Source: TMED78 sp036337035
Lineage (GTDB): Bacteria > Pseudomonadota > Gammaproteobacteria > Steroidobacterales > Rariloculaceae
Assembly (NCBI GenBank): GCA_036337035.1
Contig: JAYZFC010000009.1
Location: 1 to 50,619 of the forward strand
Length of the DNA stretch: 50,619 nt
Direction of reading: 5' to 3'
Position 1 is the stretch's first letter; every line of letters begins with the position of its first letter. The translations under genes were made by a program, and so were the position numbers. Shown piece by piece: positions 8,386 through 17,137 of the stretch. Under the pieces are notes generated by a model. The model worked only from the letters and a program-made list of their open reading frames with translations, was not told the origin of the DNA and made no database searches.

Positions 8386-10202
8386 GCTACCTCATCTTTT
8401 TCAATTAACTTTTCAATTGTTTTTACTATGGAGCTGCTACTAATTGGAAGCCCGCTATAATGAAGAACCGAATCAATATTTTTCTTTGGAAAATCAGTCT
8501 CTATAAGAAAAAGACTTTTTAATTGTGCATCTCTATTTTGTTCAACTATATACAAATGATCATAATTATTAATAAAATGAATAACTTCTTCACTAAAAGG
8601 AAACGCCCTAACCCTCAGATAATCTAAATAAATAGCCTTCTCTGAAAGTGAATCAATCGCCTCTAAAACTGCATAATCACAACTCCCTATTGAGATAATA
8701 GCAGACTTGGTTTTTTTCTTACATTTAGTAATTACCGGCTTAGGCACCATAGTTGAAGCTGTTTTAAACTTTTTAATCAACCTATCAATAACTTCCTGAT
8801 ATTCTTCAGAATCTTCTGTATATCCACCAAATTTGTTGTGTCCAGAACCTCTCACAAAATATGCACCCTTTGGATGAACCCCAGGATAGGTTCTATAAGC
8901 TACACCATCTCCATCACTATCTAAATAGCGATAAAATTTATCTATTTTCTCTAACTTATCAGCACTCAAGACTTTTCCTTTATTAGGAACATATTTATCA
9001 TCCCAGCTCAGTTCCTCACTCATCCAATCATTCATTCCTAAATCTAGATCAGTTAAAAGAAATACGGGTGTTTGAAAATGATCAGCTAAATCAAAAGCGT
9101 CCTTAGCCATATCAAAGCACTCTTTAGGATTAGAAGGGAAAAGAACAATGTGCTTAGTGTCGCCATGTGATGCGTAAGCAGCTGATAAAATATCACATTG
9201 TTGTGTTCTTGTAGGCATACCTGTTGATGGTCCTACCCTCTGAACATCAATTAGAACTGCAGGCAATTCAGCATAGTAAGCCAAACCAATAAATTCACTC
9301 ATTAAAGATATTCCCGGTCCGCTAGTTGATGTAAAGGCTCTAGCTCCATTCCAATTAGCACCTAAAACCATTCCTATAGCAGCAAGCTCATCTTCTGCTT
9401 GGATCATTATATAATTTCTTATACCAGTTTCTTTATCCTTACGGAACTTCTCTGAAAAAGACTTAAAAGCATCCATAACGCTTGTTGATGGGGTAATTGG
9501 ATACCAGGCTGCAACTGTAGCTCCTGCATAAACACAACCGAGACCAGCGGCTGTATTGCCATCTATCATTATATGATCTTTAGCCTTATTCATTTTCTTA
9601 ACTCTAGTTTTAAGTGGGCATATAAAATTTTCTGTGGCAAAATCATATCCTAATTTTATAGCTTCCATGTTTGAGTCTATTAGATTTGGTTTAGATGCAA
9701 ATGTTTCTCCTAAAAGAGATTTAATGATTTTAAGATCGATTTCTAAAAGAGCGGCTAAAGCCCCAACATAAGAAATATTTTTCATTAGTATTCTAGCTCT
9801 AGCATTTGAAAAATGATCATTACACATTCTAGCTAAAGGTATTCCCAAGATTTCTATATCAGACCTATCTTTAAAATTCTCTCTAGGCCAGCTTGAGTCA
9901 TAAATTAAAACTCCTCCTGAAGAAACTTCTTTAAGATCTTTTTGGTATGTTTGAGCATTCATAGCTACCATAATATCGACTTCACCAGATCTAGCTAGGT
10001 AGGAATCCTTTGTTACTCTAATCTCATACCAAGTTGGCAAACCTTGAATATTGCTTGGAAAAAAATTCTTACCCGTAACAGGAATACCCATCCTAAAGAT
10101 AGACTTCATGAGTAAAGTATTAGCACTAGCGGAGCCAGTGCCATTAACATTAGCAATTCTAATTACAAAATCGTTTACCCTACTTTTCTTTTTTGCTGGC
10201 AA
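8382..10202 (-). CDS. korA: 2-oxoacid:ferredoxin oxidoreductase, alpha subunit with fused gamma domain
   Basis: A 606-residue protein. The first 200 residues or so form the gamma domain that handles CoA and electron transfer (GTGSASANTLLMKSIFRMG, AMNAQTYQKDL). The alpha domain follows (GNTAAGLGCVYAGATVAAWYPITPSTS, QAEDELAAIGMVLGANWNGARAFTSTSGPGISLM). The enzyme decarboxylates a 2-oxoacid to acyl-CoA while reducing ferredoxin. The start is TTG at 10202, preceded by a GGAAAG, because no ATG occurs before the conserved glycine motif. It overlaps the end of the upstream FAD gene by 28 bases and korB by 4. The gamma-alpha fusion is a common organisation. Confidence 0.9.
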   Translation of the reverse strand: MPAKKKSRVNDFVIRIANVNGTGSASANTLLMKSIFRMGIPVTGKNFFPSNIQGLPTWYEIRVTKDSYLARSGEVDIMVAMNAQTYQKDLKEVSSGGVLIYDSSWPRENFKDRSDIEILGIPLARMCNDHFSNARARILMKNISYVGALAALLEIDLKIIKSLLGETFASKPNLIDSNMEAIKLGYDFATENFICPLKTRVKKMNKAKDHIMIDGNTAAGLGCVYAGATVAAWYPITPSTSVMDAFKSFSEKFRKDKETGIRNYIMIQAEDELAAIGMVLGANWNGARAFTSTSGPGISLMSEFIGLAYYAELPAVLIDVQRVGPSTGMPTRTQQCDILSAAYASHGDTKHIVLFPSNPKECFDMAKDAFDLADHFQTPVFLLTDLDLGMNDWMSEELSWDDKYVPNKGKVLSADKLEKIDKFYRYLDSDGDGVAYRTYPGVHPKGAYFVRGSGHNKFGGYTEDSEEYQEVIDRLIKKFKTASTMVPKPVITKCKKKTKSAIISIGSCDYAVLEAIDSLSEKAIYLDYLRVRAFPFSEEVIHFINNYDHLYIVEQNRDAQLKSLFLIETDFPKKNIDSVLHYSGLPISSSSIVKTIEKLIEKDEVA

Positions 10203-12007
10203 TTTGACTTTCCATCATTCATTTCATCAATAGCATAAGGGATATCTAGAGTTGACTTCTGCATATCCCATGCAGCAGTAGGGCATCTTTCAGCACAAAG
10301 CCCGCAATGAATACAAAGATTTTCATCTTTTATCATTGCTTTCCCAGTTTGCTTTAAAGGCTCTGAGACAAACAAAAGCTGATTTTCCTCTAGCCTTGGT
10401 GCTGTAAGATTTTTTTCAATGACTTCCTGGCTTTCATTTGGGGTAATTGTCAAGCAATCAACTGGACAAACATCAATACAAGCATCACACTCAATACATA
10501 AATCTGCAAAAAAAACAGTTTGCAAATCACAATTTAAACATCGTTCTACTTCTGTTACAACTTGGTCAACATTAAAGCCTAATTCTACCTCTATATCTAG
10601 ATTATTAAATCTCTCCTTTAAATCAACACTAGGCATTAGTCTCCTAGATGATTTATCAAAATCATTGCTATAACTCCATTCATGAATACCCATTTTGGCA
10701 CTAGTAAGATTAACTCCACGTGGCAATCTGTTATCTAGATCTTCTCCTTCACAGTACTTATGTATTGAAATAGCAGCTTGATGTCCATGCTCCACAGCCC
10801 AAATAATGTTTTTTGGGCCAAAAGCTGAATCTCCTCCAAAGAAAACGCCTGGTAAAGTAGATTGAAAAGTTTTCTCATCTACAATAGGGACATCCCATTT
10901 ATCAAACTCTATACCTAAATCCCTTTCGATCCACGGGAAGGCGTTGTCTTGGCCAATAGCTAATACTACATCATCACATGGGAATAGTTCTTCGCCTATG
11001 ACCTTAGTGCTTGTAATCTTGCCGCTTTTATCTATCTCATATTCCATCTTTTCAAAGATCATCCCTACAAGCTTTCCTTTTTTTACAACAAACTCCTTTG
11101 GCGAATGATTAACAACTATCTCTACTTGTTCTTCTTCAGCATCCTCAAGCTCCCAATCTGATGCTTTAAAAAATTCCCTTGGCTTCCTAGCCATAACTTT
11201 CACATCTTGAGCTCCTAATCTTAATGAAGTTCTACAACAATCCATCGCAGTATTACCTACTCCAATAATTAAAACTTTTTTTCCAATATTTTTAATATGA
11301 TCAAAAGCAACTGATTCTAACCACTCAATTCCTATATGTATATTATTGCTAACTTCTCTGCCTGGAATTTTTAGATCTTTGCCTTTAGGAGCACCCGACC
11401 CAACAAAAATAGAATCATATCCCTCTTGCATTAGATCTTTAAAACTATCAATTCTAGTACCTAATCTAAGGTCAACTCCCATATCAATAATGTATCCCAT
11501 TTCTTCATCAAGCACTTTATCGGGGAGCCTAAATGATGGGATGTTGGTTCTCATTAATCCACCTGGCTTATCTAGTGCTTCATAAATAGTACACTCATAG
11601 CCTAATGGCATTAAATCATTAGCGACAGTCAAAGAGGCACAGCCGGCTCCTATGAGAGCAATCTTTTTTCCATTCTTTTGTTCTGGTGCTTTTGGAAGCC
11701 TATCAGATATATCATCTCTATTATCTGAAGCAACCCTCTTCAAGCGACAAATAGCAACTGGCTTTTCTTCAACTCTACCTCGTCTGCAAGCAGGCTCGCA
11801 TGGCCTATCACAAACTCTTCCTAAGATTCCAGGAAAAACATTTGATTTTCTATTTTCCATATAGGCATCTGAAAATCTGCCTTGGGCAATTAGTCGTATA
11901 TATTCAGGTACATCAGTATGAGCTGGACAACCCCACTGGCAATCTACTACTTGGTGAAAATATTCATTCTCAGAAACTTTTGTCGGTTTCATTGGTTTAA
12001 AACTCAA
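10175..12007 (-). CDS. GltD-like FAD/NAD(P) oxidoreductase with C-terminal 4Fe-4S ferredoxin domains
   Basis: A 610-residue electron-transfer protein, first gene of the kor operon. The N-terminal part resembles the glutamate synthase small subunit: CQWGC at 23-27 and CDRPCEPAC at 66-74 are iron-sulfur ligands. FAD binding is at GAGCAS (120-125) and NAD(P) binding at GVGNTAMD near 247. The C-terminal 130 residues hold two ferredoxin-like 4Fe-4S motifs (CIECDACIDVCPVDC and CIHCGLCAERCP). There is no glutamate synthase large subunit nearby, so it probably links ferredoxin or the KorAB enzyme to NAD(P)H. The start is TTG at 12007; an in-frame ATG at 11992 is an alternative. Confidence 0.88.
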   Translation of the reverse strand: MSFKPMKPTKVSENEYFHQVVDCQWGCPAHTDVPEYIRLIAQGRFSDAYMENRKSNVFPGILGRVCDRPCEPACRRGRVEEKPVAICRLKRVASDNRDDISDRLPKAPEQKNGKKIALIGAGCASLTVANDLMPLGYECTIYEALDKPGGLMRTNIPSFRLPDKVLDEEMGYIIDMGVDLRLGTRIDSFKDLMQEGYDSIFVGSGAPKGKDLKIPGREVSNNIHIGIEWLESVAFDHIKNIGKKVLIIGVGNTAMDCCRTSLRLGAQDVKVMARKPREFFKASDWELEDAEEEQVEIVVNHSPKEFVVKKGKLVGMIFEKMEYEIDKSGKITSTKVIGEELFPCDDVVLAIGQDNAFPWIERDLGIEFDKWDVPIVDEKTFQSTLPGVFFGGDSAFGPKNIIWAVEHGHQAAISIHKYCEGEDLDNRLPRGVNLTSAKMGIHEWSYSNDFDKSSRRLMPSVDLKERFNNLDIEVELGFNVDQVVTEVERCLNCDLQTVFFADLCIECDACIDVCPVDCLTITPNESQEVIEKNLTAPRLEENQLLFVSEPLKQTGKAMIKDENLCIHCGLCAERCPTAAWDMQKSTLDIPYAIDEMNDGKSNCQQKRKVG

Positions 12008-12048
12008 AATTAAATCTCAAGCAAAAAAGTTCCTAAATAAAATCCCTA

Positions 12049-12058
12049 TACCGCGGTA
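12049..12058. promoter_or_regulatory. Ten-base palindrome at the start region of the kor operon
   Basis: TACCGCGGTA is a perfect palindrome with an all-GC core in otherwise AT-rich DNA. It lies immediately downstream of the proposed -10 box and over the expected transcription start. That is a plausible repressor site, but the binding protein is unknown. Confidence 0.3.
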
Positions 12059-12086
12059 ATTATAAACTAGAGAGCAGCCTCTACAA
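12059..12086 (-). promoter_or_regulatory. Probable sigma-70 promoter of the kor operon
   Basis: On the minus strand, TTGTAG (12086-12081) is followed after 16 bases by a perfect TATAAT (12064-12059). It lies about 50 bases upstream of the first gene of the operon. The 227-base divergent region 12008-12234 holds this element and otherwise shows no gene. Confidence 0.5.
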
Positions 12087-12234
12087 CAAATATCGAACAC
12101 AAAAAAAAAATACTGTTGGCAATCACTAATTAATGTAATATTTATTTTTTAAGTGTTAATTCGCTAATTTAAAACTATTTTTGTGTAAAATTGAGTTAAA
12201 TACAGTATTTGAGCCAAAACTTATAGGTTAATTT

Positions 12235-13575
12235 ATGATAATAAGGTTAAAAAAAATTCTCTTGATATTGCCTTTTTTTATCAATTTTCTATATTCACAA
12301 GAGAATCAGGATAATCAATTACTCATAGATTCTCATCCGACTGCGCTAAATCAAAAAGCAATTGAAAGTGAAGCTAATCAAGCTCTATATAGAGCAGGAA
12401 GACTAGAAGCTGAATTAGAATTAAAAAACTTAATTGACGCTGAACAATTTTTAGATGCTGTTCCTATTGCCGAAGAAATTGTTTTAATTACTGAGGATGA
12501 ATTTGGAATTAGTAAAGATCTAGCATTGACTCTTAATAATCTAGGCCTGATAAAAAATAAAGCAAAATTATTTAATGAATCTGAGGAAGATTTTTTGCGA
12601 TCAATAGAAATTCTCAGAGACATTGAGGGTTTTTATTCTGAGTCAACAATAATTCCACTTATTGGTTTAGGGATTTCAAATCAAAATAGGGATAATTATT
12701 ATGAAGCGATCAGTATATTCAATGAGGCGAGATCTGTAAGTAGAAGAGTTTATGGTTTGCTGAATGAAAACCAGCTTCAAATCATGAGGCATCTTTCGAA
12801 TGTCATGGTCGAAATGGAAAATTATGAAGAAGCTGATAAAGTGGAGTTAGAGGCCTTCCAGATGATGGAGAGGGTTCATGGATCTGAAACTATGTCTCTT
12901 CTTCCAGGGCTGTATAGATACGCTGACTGGCTCAGGAGATCCTATAGATTTGATGAAGCAAGAATCTTTTATTCTAGAGCTATAGCTATTATTAAAAAAA
13001 ATGAAGGTGAGCAAAACAAAGCTCTAATAAAACCATTACTAGAGATTGCCAGTAGCTATAGAGATCAGAAACTACAAGAAGGAAGAGGTGTTGGAGCACT
13101 GAAAATGGCTTTAGAAATTGCAAAAAACCAAGAAAATATTGACACCTTAACCATAGTCGATATCTTAATATCTATCGGAGATTGGTATACTGCTTTTAAT
13201 CGAATAAATAATAATAGAGCTGAATATACTCAAGCATGGGATCTTTTAGAAACAATAGAAAAGACAGAAGAATTAAGGAATGAAAGATTCAATGAGCCTA
13301 TATATGTACTTAGAGAAAATCCAACTTCAAGAGGGTTAACAGATCCAACAGACCCTGAAGCTGAACCAGGAAAAATTTTAATTATGTTTGATGTCAGCGA
13401 AACAGGAAGAGCGTCAAATATAGAAATTCTAGAATCCATCCCACCAGGCCTCAAAGATGCATCAGCCATTAGAGCAATAAGAAGATCAAGATTCAGACCT
13501 AGAATCATCGATGGAGAAGCAGTATCAACAGAAAAAGTAATAAGAAGTTTTTCCTTTTACTATCCTAGAAATTAA
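12235..13575 (+). CDS. TPR protein with TonB-like C-terminal domain
   Basis: A 446-residue exported protein with a signal peptide (cleavage near YSQ, residue 21). Residues about 60-340 contain degenerate tetratricopeptide helices such as LALTLNNLGLIKNKAKLFNESEEDFLRSIEIL (split here only by its own helix breaks). From about 378 to the end it matches the TonB C-terminal fold (ILIMFDVSETGRASNIEIL, AIRAIRRSRFRPRI). Classic TonB has an N-terminal membrane anchor and a proline-rich linker; both are missing, so it is unlikely to be the energy transducer. It more probably binds a partner in the periplasm. Function unknown. A strong terminator follows at 13581. Confidence 0.78.
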   Translation: MIIRLKKILLILPFFINFLYSQENQDNQLLIDSHPTALNQKAIESEANQALYRAGRLEAELELKNLIDAEQFLDAVPIAEEIVLITEDEFGISKDLALTLNNLGLIKNKAKLFNESEEDFLRSIEILRDIEGFYSESTIIPLIGLGISNQNRDNYYEAISIFNEARSVSRRVYGLLNENQLQIMRHLSNVMVEMENYEEADKVELEAFQMMERVHGSETMSLLPGLYRYADWLRRSYRFDEARIFYSRAIAIIKKNEGEQNKALIKPLLEIASSYRDQKLQEGRGVGALKMALEIAKNQENIDTLTIVDILISIGDWYTAFNRINNNRAEYTQAWDLLETIEKTEELRNERFNEPIYVLRENPTSRGLTDPTDPEAEPGKILIMFDVSETGRASNIEILESIPPGLKDASAIRAIRRSRFRPRIIDGEAVSTEKVIRSFSFYYPRN

Positions 13576-13580
13576 ACCTG

Positions 13581-13614
13581 AAATAGCGAGACCTTAATTA
13601 AAATCTCGCTATTT
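13581..13614. terminator. Hairpin terminator between convergent genes
   Basis: AAATAGCGAGA (13581-13591) and TCTCGCTATTT (13604-13614) form an 11-base perfect stem with a 12-base loop. The flanking A and T tracts let it work in both directions, ending the TPR/TonB-like gene on plus and amt on minus. Confidence 0.8.
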
Positions 13615-13636
13615 CTAATAATAACTTAATTAAAAA

Positions 13637-14911
13637 TTATAAATTATATCCAGCTTCCTCATGGAGCACTACATCGAGTCCCTTAGATTCCTCATCTTCG
13701 CTAACTCTAAGTGGAATAATTGAATTAATAATCTTCAAAAGAATATAACTTAATCCCCCACACCAGACTAGTGTAACAATACTTCCAAAAACCTGAATAC
13801 TAAATTGGCTCAATATACCACCCTCATCAAGACCTACGCCTCCATACTGGGCAGAAGAAAAAACTGCTGTAAGAAAGAGACCAATTAAAGCTCCAATACC
13901 ATGAACAGGGAATACATCTAGTGAATCGTCTATTTTTAGAGTTTGCTTAATAAACTGAGTAGCATAAAAACAGCCTGCACCAGCTGAGATACCAATAACA
14001 ATAGCTCCTAGTGGACCTACATAACCAGAAGCAGGCGTAATAGTGGCTAAACCAGCCACCATACCAGTAACTATTCCTAAAACACTTGGTTTACCGTACT
14101 TAAGCCATTCGATAAACATCCAAGTAAGTGAGGCTAATGATGCGCTTATATGTGTGACTAACATAGCCATACCTGCACCGCCATTGGCGCCAACAGCGCT
14201 ACCAGCATTAAAACCAAACCAGCCTACCCAAAGCATGCATGCACCAGTAACAGTCATGGTTAGATTATGAGGAGGGAGCGTATTACTTGGAAAGCCTGAG
14301 CGATTGCCCATAACAATTGCAGCTATCAAACCAGCGCTCCCAGCAGTAAGATGGACTACGGCGCCTCCTGCAAAATCTCTAAATCCTAAATCTCCTAGCC
14401 AGCCACCACCCCAGACCCAATGAGTAATTGGAGCATAGACAAGAATTAACCAAAGACTAGTAAAAAGGAGCATCGAGGAAAATCGCATCCTCTCAGCAAA
14501 AGCCCCAACCATTAATGCTGGAGTAATGATTGCAAAAGTCATTTGAAACATAACAAATACAGTTGTAGGTATTGTGCCAGACATGGAATCGAAGGATATG
14601 CCATTTAAAAAGACTAAGGAAAGATCTCCAATATAACCATTGACTGAATTTCCAAAAGCGAGACTATAGCCACAAATAACCCAGAGAACAGACATTACAC
14701 AGGCAATTGAAAAACACTGCATAAGCACGGAAAGAACATTCCTTCGGCCAACTAAACCTGCATAAAACAAGGATAATCCCGGCAAAGTCATAAATAACAC
14801 TAATGCTGTGGAAATTAACATCCAAGAAGTGTCACCGGTATCCAATTGTTGGGCTGAAGCAATAACAGGAAAGAATCCCAGCATGCCTGAGGCAAAAAAT
14901 AATTTTTTCAT
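13637..14911 (-). CDS. amt: Ammonium transporter
   Basis: A 424-residue Amt/Mep/Rh channel with a cleavable signal peptide (cleavage near ASAQQ) and eleven expected membrane helices. Family features are plain: FYAGLVGRRNVLS, THWVWGGGWLGDLGFRDFAGGAVVHL (first pore histidine), MLWVGWFGFNAGSA, and FPVHGIGALIGLF (second pore histidine). It moves ammonium across the inner membrane for assimilation. It lies downstream of the PII gene on the same strand. Each gene has its own sigma-54-type promoter, and a GGGG ribosome site sits before the ATG. PII presumably gates it, as GlnK gates AmtB. Confidence 0.97.
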   Translation of the reverse strand: MKKLFFASGMLGFFPVIASAQQLDTGDTSWMLISTALVLFMTLPGLSLFYAGLVGRRNVLSVLMQCFSIACVMSVLWVICGYSLAFGNSVNGYIGDLSLVFLNGISFDSMSGTIPTTVFVMFQMTFAIITPALMVGAFAERMRFSSMLLFTSLWLILVYAPITHWVWGGGWLGDLGFRDFAGGAVVHLTAGSAGLIAAIVMGNRSGFPSNTLPPHNLTMTVTGACMLWVGWFGFNAGSAVGANGGAGMAMLVTHISASLASLTWMFIEWLKYGKPSVLGIVTGMVAGLATITPASGYVGPLGAIVIGISAGAGCFYATQFIKQTLKIDDSLDVFPVHGIGALIGLFLTAVFSSAQYGGVGLDEGGILSQFSIQVFGSIVTLVWCGGLSYILLKIINSIIPLRVSEDEESKGLDVVLHEEAGYNL

Positions 14912-14951
14912 TAATTTCCCCTAAATTATAATTGTTAAATAATTTAATAGA

Positions 14952-14967
14952 TGCAGAATCTATGCCA
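14952..14967 (-). promoter_or_regulatory. Sigma-54 promoter of amt
   Basis: Reading on the minus strand from 14967, TGGCATAGATTCTGCA has the GG and GC of the -24/-12 boxes exactly 10 bases apart and agrees with TGGCA...TGCA of the RpoN consensus. It sits about 40 bases upstream of the amt start codon. Confidence 0.8.
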
Positions 14968-15038
14968 AAAAAAATTTCTGAGTGAATATATGTGCTCTAA
15001 GAAAAAAAATTCTAATTTGCACCATTCATAAACAAAAG

Positions 15039-15055
15039 CGCACCTAGATAGTGCA
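15039..15055. promoter_or_regulatory. NtrC-type enhancer site upstream of amt
   Basis: CGCACC-TAGAT-AGTGCA closely fits the NtrC consensus TGCACC-N5-GGTGCA and is a near-palindrome. It lies roughly 80 bases upstream of the amt sigma-54 promoter, a usual distance. A weaker half site (TGCACC) is at 15018-15023. Confidence 0.6.
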
Positions 15056-15059
15056 GAAA

Positions 15060-15398
15060 CTAAATGGCTTGGTCTCCTACTTCTCCAGTTCGGATTCTAT
15101 AAACTTCATCCAAATTGGTAACAAAAATCTTTCCATCACCGACCTTGCCAGTTCTTGCTGATTCAATTATTACCTCTATGATTCTTTCTACAAGATCATC
15201 TTTTACAGCTACTTCAATCTTTAGCTTAGGTAAAAAATCAACAGAATACTCAGCTCCTCGATATAGCTCAGTATGACCTTTTTGCCTTCCAAAACCCTTT
15301 ACTTCAGTAATAGTCATGCCCTGAACACCTACATCAGCCAATGCACTCCTAATATCATCAAGTCTAAATGGCTTTACTACAGCAGTTATTAGTTTCAT
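15060..15398 (-). CDS. glnK: Nitrogen regulatory protein PII
   Basis: A 112-residue PII signal protein. The T-loop RGAEYSVDFLPK contains Tyr51, the uridylylation site, and GKVGDGKIFV is the second signature. It senses 2-oxoglutarate and ATP/ADP and controls Amt, glutamine synthetase adenylylation or NtrB. The start is the ATG at 15398 (MKLITAVVKPF), eight codons inside the longest frame, preceded by GGGGATA. Its sigma-54 promoter and its place next to amt favour calling it GlnK rather than GlnB, although the sequence alone does not separate them. Confidence 0.95.
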   Translation of the reverse strand: MKLITAVVKPFRLDDIRSALADVGVQGMTITEVKGFGRQKGHTELYRGAEYSVDFLPKLKIEVAVKDDLVERIIEVIIESARTGKVGDGKIFVTNLDEVYRIRTGEVGDQAI

Positions 15399-15431
15399 AA
15401 AATATCCCCAAAAAAAATACAATTATAAATA

Positions 15432-15447
15432 TGCAACATACATGCCA
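15432..15447 (-). promoter_or_regulatory. Sigma-54 promoter of the PII gene
   Basis: On the minus strand, TGGCATGTATGTTGCA is almost the ideal -24/-12 element (TGGCACG-N4-TTGCA) with GG-N10-GC spacing. The expected start is about 12 bases downstream, leaving a short leader before the ATG at 15398. No convincing NtrC site is seen upstream. Confidence 0.85.
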
Positions 15448-15549
15448 AGAAAAATAATACTCCTTTACTCTACTCTACTTTCAAATAATAATGAAATCCT
15501 TTCAAATTTATTATTTATTGATCATAATTGGAAAAAATGAGTTTAAGTT

Positions 15550-16512
15550 ATGCTAATAAAAAAAAGAGATAAAATAAATTCTTCTGAAATAACTAAACAG
15601 TCAGTATTTAATAATAGAAGAAATATAATCAAAACTGGCATTGCATTGGGAGTAATTCCCTGCGCAACAGCAAATATATTCTCAAATGAGCAGCTCATGC
15701 CTGTTAGTGGGAAAATAACAAACTTTTCCTCTTGGAATGGAAGCACTAGTGAAAAACTTACTCCCTATGAGTATGTTACAAATTACAATAATTTCTACGA
15801 GTTTGGAACAGGGAAAGATGATCCAGCTAAAAATGCTCATACACTTAAAACTAGGCCATGGTCTATTAAGGTAGATGGTGAAGTAGAAAAAAAAGGAACA
15901 TTTAACTTTGAAGACCTCGTAGATCTTAATTCACTTGAGGAAAGAATATATAGATTTAGATGTGTTGAAGCATGGTCTATGGTTATTCCATGGATTGGCT
16001 TTCCACTGAGAAAATTAGTTACTTCTTTGAATCCAAACTCTAATGCCAAATATATTCAATTTTTTACTCTAAATGACCCTAAACAAATGCCTGGAGTCAG
16101 ATATAGATCTCTAGAATGGCCTTATAGAGAAGGCTTAACGATAGAAGAAGCAATCAATCCTTTATCTTTCATGGCAGTAGGAGTCTATGGCGAAGTCTTG
16201 CCAAATCAAAATGGGGCCCCTATCAGACTAGTTGTCCCATGGAAATATGGCTTTAAAAGCATAAAATCAATTGTTCATATAAGATTTACAAAAAAAATGC
16301 CTCAAACAACTTGGAAAATGGCTAACTCTAGAGAGTATGGATTTTACTCAAATGTTAATCCAAAAGTTTCTCATCCTAGATGGAGCCAATCTCATGAAAG
16401 GCAAATTGGTGGAGAACTTTTTTCTTCTAAAATTCCCACACAAATGTTTAATGGTTATCAAGAAGAAGTAGCTTACCTGTATAAAAACTTAAATCTAAAA
16501 CTGAACTATTAA
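15550..16512 (+). CDS. msrP: Protein-methionine-sulfoxide reductase catalytic subunit MsrP
   Basis: A 320-residue periplasmic molybdopterin enzyme that repairs oxidised methionine in envelope proteins. The N-terminus has a twin-arginine signal (NRRNIIKTGIALG, Arg23-Arg24). The mature part matches the family: TPYEYVTNYNNFYEFGTGK, RPWSIKVDG, RFRCVEAWSMVIPWIGFPL with Cys138 as probable molybdenum ligand, and RLVVPWKYGFKSIKSI. It is followed 19 bases later by msrQ, its haem-containing membrane partner. The tatABC genes at 48762-50080 supply the export route that this protein needs. Confidence 0.95.
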   Translation: MLIKKRDKINSSEITKQSVFNNRRNIIKTGIALGVIPCATANIFSNEQLMPVSGKITNFSSWNGSTSEKLTPYEYVTNYNNFYEFGTGKDDPAKNAHTLKTRPWSIKVDGEVEKKGTFNFEDLVDLNSLEERIYRFRCVEAWSMVIPWIGFPLRKLVTSLNPNSNAKYIQFFTLNDPKQMPGVRYRSLEWPYREGLTIEEAINPLSFMAVGVYGEVLPNQNGAPIRLVVPWKYGFKSIKSIVHIRFTKKMPQTTWKMANSREYGFYSNVNPKVSHPRWSQSHERQIGGELFSSKIPTQMFNGYQEEVAYLYKNLNLKLNY

Positions 16513-16531
16513 GATAAAGTATAGATTAATT

Positions 16532-17137
16532 ATGAAAAAATCTAGAATCATCACAGCGAAATATGTTGTGATATTTTTTTGCTATATACCTTTCTTAATT
16601 TCAGTATTTAAAATTTTTGGATTTTTTGATGGCCTTGGAGCAAACCCTATAGAAAATCTCCTTCATAGCTATGGAAAGAATGGGTTAAATTTAATTTTAA
16701 TTACCTTACTAATTACACCAATTAGACAAATAACTAAAATCAATTATCTTATACAATTCAGGAGAATTCTTGGCTTGGCTGCCTTCTTCTATGTGCTTAT
16801 GCATGCATTAACCTACATAGTGCTTGATAGAGAATTAAAATGGTTGTCTATCATAGAAGACATAATAATTAGACCATATATTACCTTAGGCTTTATAGCC
16901 CTAATATTACTTATTCCTCTAGCCATAACATCAACTAATAAAATGCAAAGACTATTAAAAAAAAATTGGGGTAGGCTTCATAAACTGATATACCTAATAG
17001 GTCCTCTTGCTGTAGTTCATTTTTTCTGGCAAGTTAGAGTTACTACATTAGAGCCAATAATCTATTCTTCTATATTACTATTAACACTTGGATATAGATT
17101 CATCAATCATCTAAAAAAAAGATTTAAAGCTAATTAG
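16532..17137 (+). CDS. msrQ: MsrP-associated haem-binding membrane subunit MsrQ
   Basis: A 201-residue protein with about six membrane helices of the ferric-reductase-like transmembrane family. It passes electrons from the respiratory chain or a flavin reductase to MsrP. Visible family features are GKNGLNLILITLLITPIRQ, RRILGLAAFFYVLMHALTYI with a haem-binding histidine, and KNWGRLHKLIYLIGPLAVVHFFWQVR with two more. The stop codon overlaps the end of the convergent gene on the other strand by eight bases. Confidence 0.93.
   Translation: MKKSRIITAKYVVIFFCYIPFLISVFKIFGFFDGLGANPIENLLHSYGKNGLNLILITLLITPIRQITKINYLIQFRRILGLAAFFYVLMHALTYIVLDRELKWLSIIEDIIIRPYITLGFIALILLIPLAITSTNKMQRLLKKNWGRLHKLIYLIGPLAVVHFFWQVRVTTLEPIIYSSILLLTLGYRFINHLKKRFKAN

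Noticed and set aside
10419..11864. Several plus-strand open frames across the GltD-like gene
   Set aside because: All are antisense to a gene with intact cysteine and nucleotide motifs and show no domain of their own.
12235..13575. Calling the TPR gene the TonB energy transducer
   Set aside because: There is no N-terminal membrane anchor or proline linker, and no exbB/exbD nearby.
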